Below are positions 60,897-64,000 of a DNA stretch of 64,000 bases, in pieces. The number at the start of each line of letters is the position of its first letter. Positions within the stretch are counted from its first letter, which is position 1. The position numbers were made by a program, and so were the translations under genes. The notes below the pieces were generated by a model. It searched no databases and had not been told where the DNA came from. It saw only the letters and a list, made by a program, of their open reading frames with translations. Source of the DNA: an uncultured Eubacteriales bacterium (GTDB lineage: Bacteria; Bacillota; Clostridia; Oscillospirales; Acutalibacteraceae). The stretch spans positions 62,001 to 126,000 of the forward strand of contig OMUY01000016.1 in assembly GCA_900314355.1 (NCBI GenBank), in the 5' to 3' direction.

Positions 60897-61901
60897 ATGG
60901 AAGAATTTATAACATTAAATCACGGCGCGGGCGGAAAACAGACGTCCGAGCTTATTGACAAAGTTTTTAAAAAACATTTTGAAAATCCGTGTCTTACGTC
61001 CGACGACGCGTCTGTTTTAAGCGTCGGAAATGAAAAAATCGCTTTTACAACCGACGGATTCATCGTATCTCCGTACAAATTCAACGGCGGAAATATCGGC
61101 AAACTTTCTATCTGCGGAACTGTAAACGACCTCGCTTGCATGGGCGCCGAACCGCTTTATATTGCCACCGCTTTCGTTATCGAAGAAGGTTTTCCGATTT
61201 CTGAACTTGAGGAGATAACGTCTTATATGGAAAAAACAGCCGCCGAAGCAGGAATAAAATTCGCCGCCGGCGACACAAAAGTAGCGGGGAAAGGTCAGGT
61301 AGACAAAATATTTATCACGACCACCGGAATAGGCAGAATTACGCAACGCGTAAATCTTTCCGGGGCGAACGCGAAGCCGGGAGACAAAGTTATAGTTACG
61401 AGAGACATCGGCCGCCACGGATCGGCAATACTTATCGCTCGAAACGAATTCGGAATTGACTCCGACATAAAATCAGACTGCGCGCCGCTTTGGGGAACAG
61501 TGAAAGATATGCTTTCTGTTTCAGAAAATATTCACACAATCAGAGACTCCACAAGGGGCGGCGTCGGTACCGTTTTATATGAAATAGCCGGTCAGTCAAA
61601 TGCGGGAATTGTCCTTGACGAGGACAAAATTCCCGTTGACGGCAAAGTCTCCGGCTTATGCGGAATGCTCGGCTTAAATCCGCTTTACCTCGCGTGCGAG
61701 GGTACTTTAGTCGTAATATGCCCGCCGGAGGACGCGGATAAACTGATTGAAACGCTTCATAAAGGCGAGTATTCCGAAAACGCGGCTGTCATCGGTGAAG
61801 TTGTATCCGATTACCCCGGAAAAGTCATTATGAATACGGAAATCGGCTCCCAGACTCTTCTGCCCGAACCACAGGGCGAGCTTCTTCCGAGAATTTGCTG
61901 A
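60897..61901 (+). CDS. hypE: Hydrogenase maturation protein HypE
   Basis: A 334-residue protein of the PurM/AIR synthetase superfamily that dehydrates the carbamoyl group on its C-terminal Cys to a thiocyanate, the source of the CN ligands. The N-terminal LNHGAGGKQTSELI and FTTDGFIVSPYKFNGGNIGK, and GDTKVAGKGQVDKIFI, are typical. The protein ends LLPRIC with the essential C-terminal Cys. The start ATG 60897 fits the family start (MEEFITLNHGAGG); upstream extension to 60729 lies inside hypD. HypA and HypB are not encoded next to it. It is the last gene of the long operon. Confidence 0.96.
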   Translation: MEEFITLNHGAGGKQTSELIDKVFKKHFENPCLTSDDASVLSVGNEKIAFTTDGFIVSPYKFNGGNIGKLSICGTVNDLACMGAEPLYIATAFVIEEGFPISELEEITSYMEKTAAEAGIKFAAGDTKVAGKGQVDKIFITTTGIGRITQRVNLSGANAKPGDKVIVTRDIGRHGSAILIARNEFGIDSDIKSDCAPLWGTVKDMLSVSENIHTIRDSTRGGVGTVLYEIAGQSNAGIVLDEDKIPVDGKVSGLCGMLGLNPLYLACEGTLVVICPPEDADKLIETLHKGEYSENAAVIGEVVSDYPGKVIMNTEIGSQTLLPEPQGELLPRIC

Positions 61902-61940
61902 TTCACTTTATAAATATTACGATAAAATAAAAGAAAACAG

Positions 61941-61969
61941 TTGCATTTCATAATTTGTTATGATATAAT
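61941..61969 (+). promoter_or_regulatory. rpsB promoter
   Basis: TTGCAT (61941-61946), 17-bp spacer ending in TGA, TATAAT (61964-61969): extended -10 promoter. No clear terminator lies between hypE and this promoter. Confidence 0.82.
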
Positions 61970-61983
61970 TTTTTAGAAATTTT

Positions 61984-62057
61984 CATGATACAGCGGGTGA
62001 AAATAGCGCTCCTGCGGTCATTTACTGCTGACCGTCGCGCGTTTACGCTGTTTCATG
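61984..62057 (+). ncRNA. Structured leader of rpsB (ribosomal S2 leader candidate)
   Basis: A closing stem CATGATACAGCG / CGCTGTTTCATG (61984-61995 and 62046-62057, 11 of 12 pairs) encloses an inner hairpin GCGGTCA / TGACCG (62014-62020 and 62029-62034). It begins near the transcription start and ends 14 nt before the ribosome site AAGGAGG. Position and shape suggest autogenous control by S2; the exact RNA family is not proven. Confidence 0.65.
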
Positions 62058-62081
62058 CGATAATTTAAGGAGGAAAAATTT

Positions 62082-62852
62082 ATGGCAGTAGTATCAATGA
62101 AACAGCTTCTTGAAGCCGGTGTTCATTTCGGACATCAGACAAGAAGATGGAACCCCAAGATGGCTCCGTACATCTTCACGGAGAGAAACGGAATTTATAT
62201 CATCGACCTTCAGAAGACAGTCAAGAAACTTGACGAGGCTTATAATTTCGTTCACGAAGTAGCGGCTGAAGGCGGTCAGATTCTTTTCGTAGGAACAAAA
62301 AAACAGGCTTCCGACTCTATCAAGGAGGAGGCTATGCGCTGCGGAATGCCTTACGTAAATGCGAGATGGCTCGGCGGAATGCTCACCAACTTCTCGACAA
62401 TCAAACTCAGAATAAGAAGGCTTCATCAGCTCCAGAAAATGGAGGAGGACGGCACATACGATATGCTTCCCAAGAAGGAAGTCGCCAATCTCAAAAACGA
62501 GAAAGATAAGCTTGAAAGATTCATGGGCGGCATCGCCGACATGAAGACAATGCCCAAGGCAATGTTTATCGTTGACCCTCACAAAGAGAGAATAGCGGTA
62601 TCAGAGGCTAAAAAGCTTCATATCCCGATTGTGGCTATCGTAGACACAAACTGCGATCCCGACGAGATTGACTATGTAATCCCCGGCAACGACGACGCTA
62701 TCAGAGCTGTAAAACTTATTACGGCTGCTATGGCTGACGCTGTTATAGAGGCAAATCAGGGCGAGCAGAACGCTCCCGAGGAGACAGATGAAGCAGCAGA
62801 GGAAGCTCCGGCAGAGGCTCAGGACGCTGCGGAAGCTGACGCAGAGGAATAA
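62082..62852 (+). CDS. rpsB: 30S ribosomal protein S2
   Basis: A 256-residue S2. [20 protein letters not shown], then [20 protein letters not shown], and the motifs [29 protein letters not shown] and [20 protein letters not shown] and [14 protein letters not shown] are all conserved. The C-terminus is an Ala/Glu-rich acidic tail (about 225-256). Strong ribosome site AAGGAGG. Followed by tsf, as usual. Confidence 0.98.
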   Translation: MAVVSMKQLLEAGVHFGHQTRRWNPKMAPYIFTERNGIYIIDLQKTVKKLDEAYNFVHEVAAEGGQILFVGTKKQASDSIKEEAMRCGMPYVNARWLGGMLTNFSTIKLRIRRLHQLQKMEEDGTYDMLPKKEVANLKNEKDKLERFMGGIADMKTMPKAMFIVDPHKERIAVSEAKKLHIPIVAIVDTNCDPDEIDYVIPGNDDAIRAVKLITAAMADAVIEANQGEQNAPEETDEAAEEAPAEAQDAAEADAEE

Positions 62853-62955
62853 TTCCAAATATATATTTAAGTTGTATTCGGAATGTTTTGAGGTTAGTCT
62901 ATCCTGAAAATATTCCGAATTTTTTTGAAATTTACATAAAGGAGAAGAAAATATA

Positions 62956-63885
62956 ATGGCACAGATTACAGCTGCTATGGTAAAAGAGCTTCGTGAAAAG
63001 ACAGGCATCGGCATGATGGAGTGCAAAAAAGCTCTTGCGCAGACAGACGGCGATTTGGAAAAGGCGATTGACGTTCTCAGAGAAAGAGGACTTCAAATAG
63101 CCGATAAAAAGGCTTCAAGAGTAGCCGCCGACGGTTTGGTCTCCACATATCAGGAGAACGGCGTAACGGTAATTCTCGAGGTAAATTCAGAGTCCGACTT
63201 CGTCGCGTCTAACGATCTTTTCGTATCGTTTGTAAACGGCGTAGCAAAGACTATAGTCGAAGAGAGACCGAAGGATGTAGACGCTCTTCTCGCCTGCAAA
63301 TACGCCGGCGACGGAGAGGGAACCGTAAACGATGTACTCAAAGAGAGAATAGCTGTTATAAAGGAAAACATTAAGATCAGACGTTTTGAAATTATTGAAG
63401 GCGCAGTTGTCACATACGTACACGCCGGCGGAACTGTCGCGGCCGCTGTTAAGTTCGACGCAGACGCCGATACCGCCGCTAAAGACAAGTTCAAAGAGAT
63501 GGGCAAAAACGTAGCTATGCAGGTAGTTTCGATGTCGCCCTCATATCTTGACCCCGATTCCGTACCTGCCGACGTTCTCGCTCACGAAAAAGAAGTTCTC
63601 AAGGCGGAGATGGACAACGATCCCAAGTTCGCAAACAAACCCGACGCCGTCAAAGAGAAGATTCTTCCCGGCAAACTCAACAAATTCTACGATGAAAACT
63701 GCCTTGTAAAACAGGCCTACATCAAGGACGACAAAATTACTGTTGCGCAGTATGTTGAGTCGGTTGCAAAGTCACTCGGAGCAAACTTCAAAGTAACAGG
63801 CTTTGTCCGCTACGCTAAGGGCGAGGGAATTGAGAAGAGAAACGACAATCTCGCCGATGAAGTCAAAGCTATGATTGGCGGCTAA
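62956..63885 (+). CDS. tsf: Translation elongation factor Ts
   Basis: A 309-residue EF-Ts, the nucleotide exchange factor of EF-Tu. The N-terminal UBA-like domain has VKELREKTGIGMMECKKAL and the core TDGDLEKAIDVLRERGL; the dimerisation domains contain ESDFVASNDLF and the second-half SPSYLDPDSVP. Normal length and intact. Ribosome site AAAGGAGAAG. It is followed by a terminator at 63905, so rpsB-tsf is a two-gene unit. Confidence 0.98.
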   Translation: MAQITAAMVKELREKTGIGMMECKKALAQTDGDLEKAIDVLRERGLQIADKKASRVAADGLVSTYQENGVTVILEVNSESDFVASNDLFVSFVNGVAKTIVEERPKDVDALLACKYAGDGEGTVNDVLKERIAVIKENIKIRRFEIIEGAVVTYVHAGGTVAAAVKFDADADTAAKDKFKEMGKNVAMQVVSMSPSYLDPDSVPADVLAHEKEVLKAEMDNDPKFANKPDAVKEKILPGKLNKFYDENCLVKQAYIKDDKITVAQYVESVAKSLGANFKVTGFVRYAKGEGIEKRNDNLADEVKAMIGG

Positions 63886-63904
63886 TTTTAAATTCCATAA
63901 AAAC

Positions 63905-63932
63905 GAGACGTCCGTAAGGGCGTCTTTTATTT
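63905..63932 (+). terminator. Terminator after tsf
   Basis: Stem AGACGTCC / GGGCGTCT (63906-63913 and 63918-63925, one G.T pair) followed by TTTATTT. Nothing is recognised from 63933 to the end. Confidence 0.85.
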
Positions 63933-64000
63933 GATACTATCCTTTGTTTCAAACAGCGCTCTTTCCGGCTTTCGACCGTTTTGAAAGGGCGTCTTTTTAG

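Noticed and set aside
1..64000. tRNA genes, CRISPR arrays, prophage or insertion sequences
   Set aside because: None were found by reading; no spaced direct repeats, transposase, integrase or cloverleaf-type sequence was recognised.

Overview
The window is a piece of bacterial chromosome from an anaerobic, low-to-medium GC Bacillota, most likely an uncultured member of class Clostridia (Oscillospirales-like). Reasons: a rimP-nusA-rnpM-L7Ae-infB-rbfA-truB-ribF cluster in Firmicutes order, a CIRCE operator, strong AGGAGG-type ribosome sites, TTGACA/TATAAT promoters, and an anaerobe's toolkit (rubredoxin, 2-oxoacid:ferredoxin oxidoreductase, [FeFe]-hydrogenase maturase HydF, Hyp proteins, ECF vitamin transporter). 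No tRNA, rRNA, CRISPR array, phage or insertion sequence was seen.

Layout. 1-5.0 kb (minus): the 5' part of htpG under a perfect CIRCE element, then an epimerase, a glycerate 2-kinase and a metallophosphoesterase. 5.4-8.3 kb (plus): CorC/HlyC membrane protein, pyridoxamine kinase, TrmL. 8.4-10.7 kb: a set of very small amphipathic peptide genes (one tandemly duplicated) facing a GT87-type membrane glycosyltransferase that has its own small peptide gene upstream. 10.9-19.4 kb: ceramidase-like protein, degenerate PP2C-like membrane protein, WYL regulator, a two-component system, a possible gene remnant, an acidic small protein and a PAP2 phosphatase. 19.6-25.5 kb: GH2 glycosidase, Nudix, HAD, a 39-residue peptide gene, rubredoxin, MBL-fold hydrolase and a secreted propeller-like protein. 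25.6-34.3 kb: translation/ribosome biogenesis operon, in which rbfA is fused in frame to nrnA. 34.4-42.1 kb: FGGY kinase, thiamine pyrophosphokinase, DUF4186, acyl-CoA synthetase-like protein, two small unknowns and a four-subunit 2-oxoacid:ferredoxin oxidoreductase.

42.7-49.3 kb is a cobalamin-riboswitch-controlled operon: two DUF4430 (transcobalamin-like) surface proteins, a beta-propeller protein and a complete ECF transporter (T, fused A-A, S). It reads as a corrinoid capture and uptake system.

49.8-61.9 kb is the most unusual region. One apparently continuous transcription unit carries a TM1266-like ACT regulator, HydF, a NifH-like iron protein, four nitrogenase-component-1-like proteins forming two paralogous D/K-type pairs, and HypF-HypC-HypD-HypE, with no HypA/HypB, hydrogenase subunits, NifB or molybdenum genes. 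The order suggests an undescribed nitrogenase-like reductase or scaffold system tied to Fe(CN)2CO-type cofactor chemistry. The window ends with rpsB-tsf behind a structured leader.
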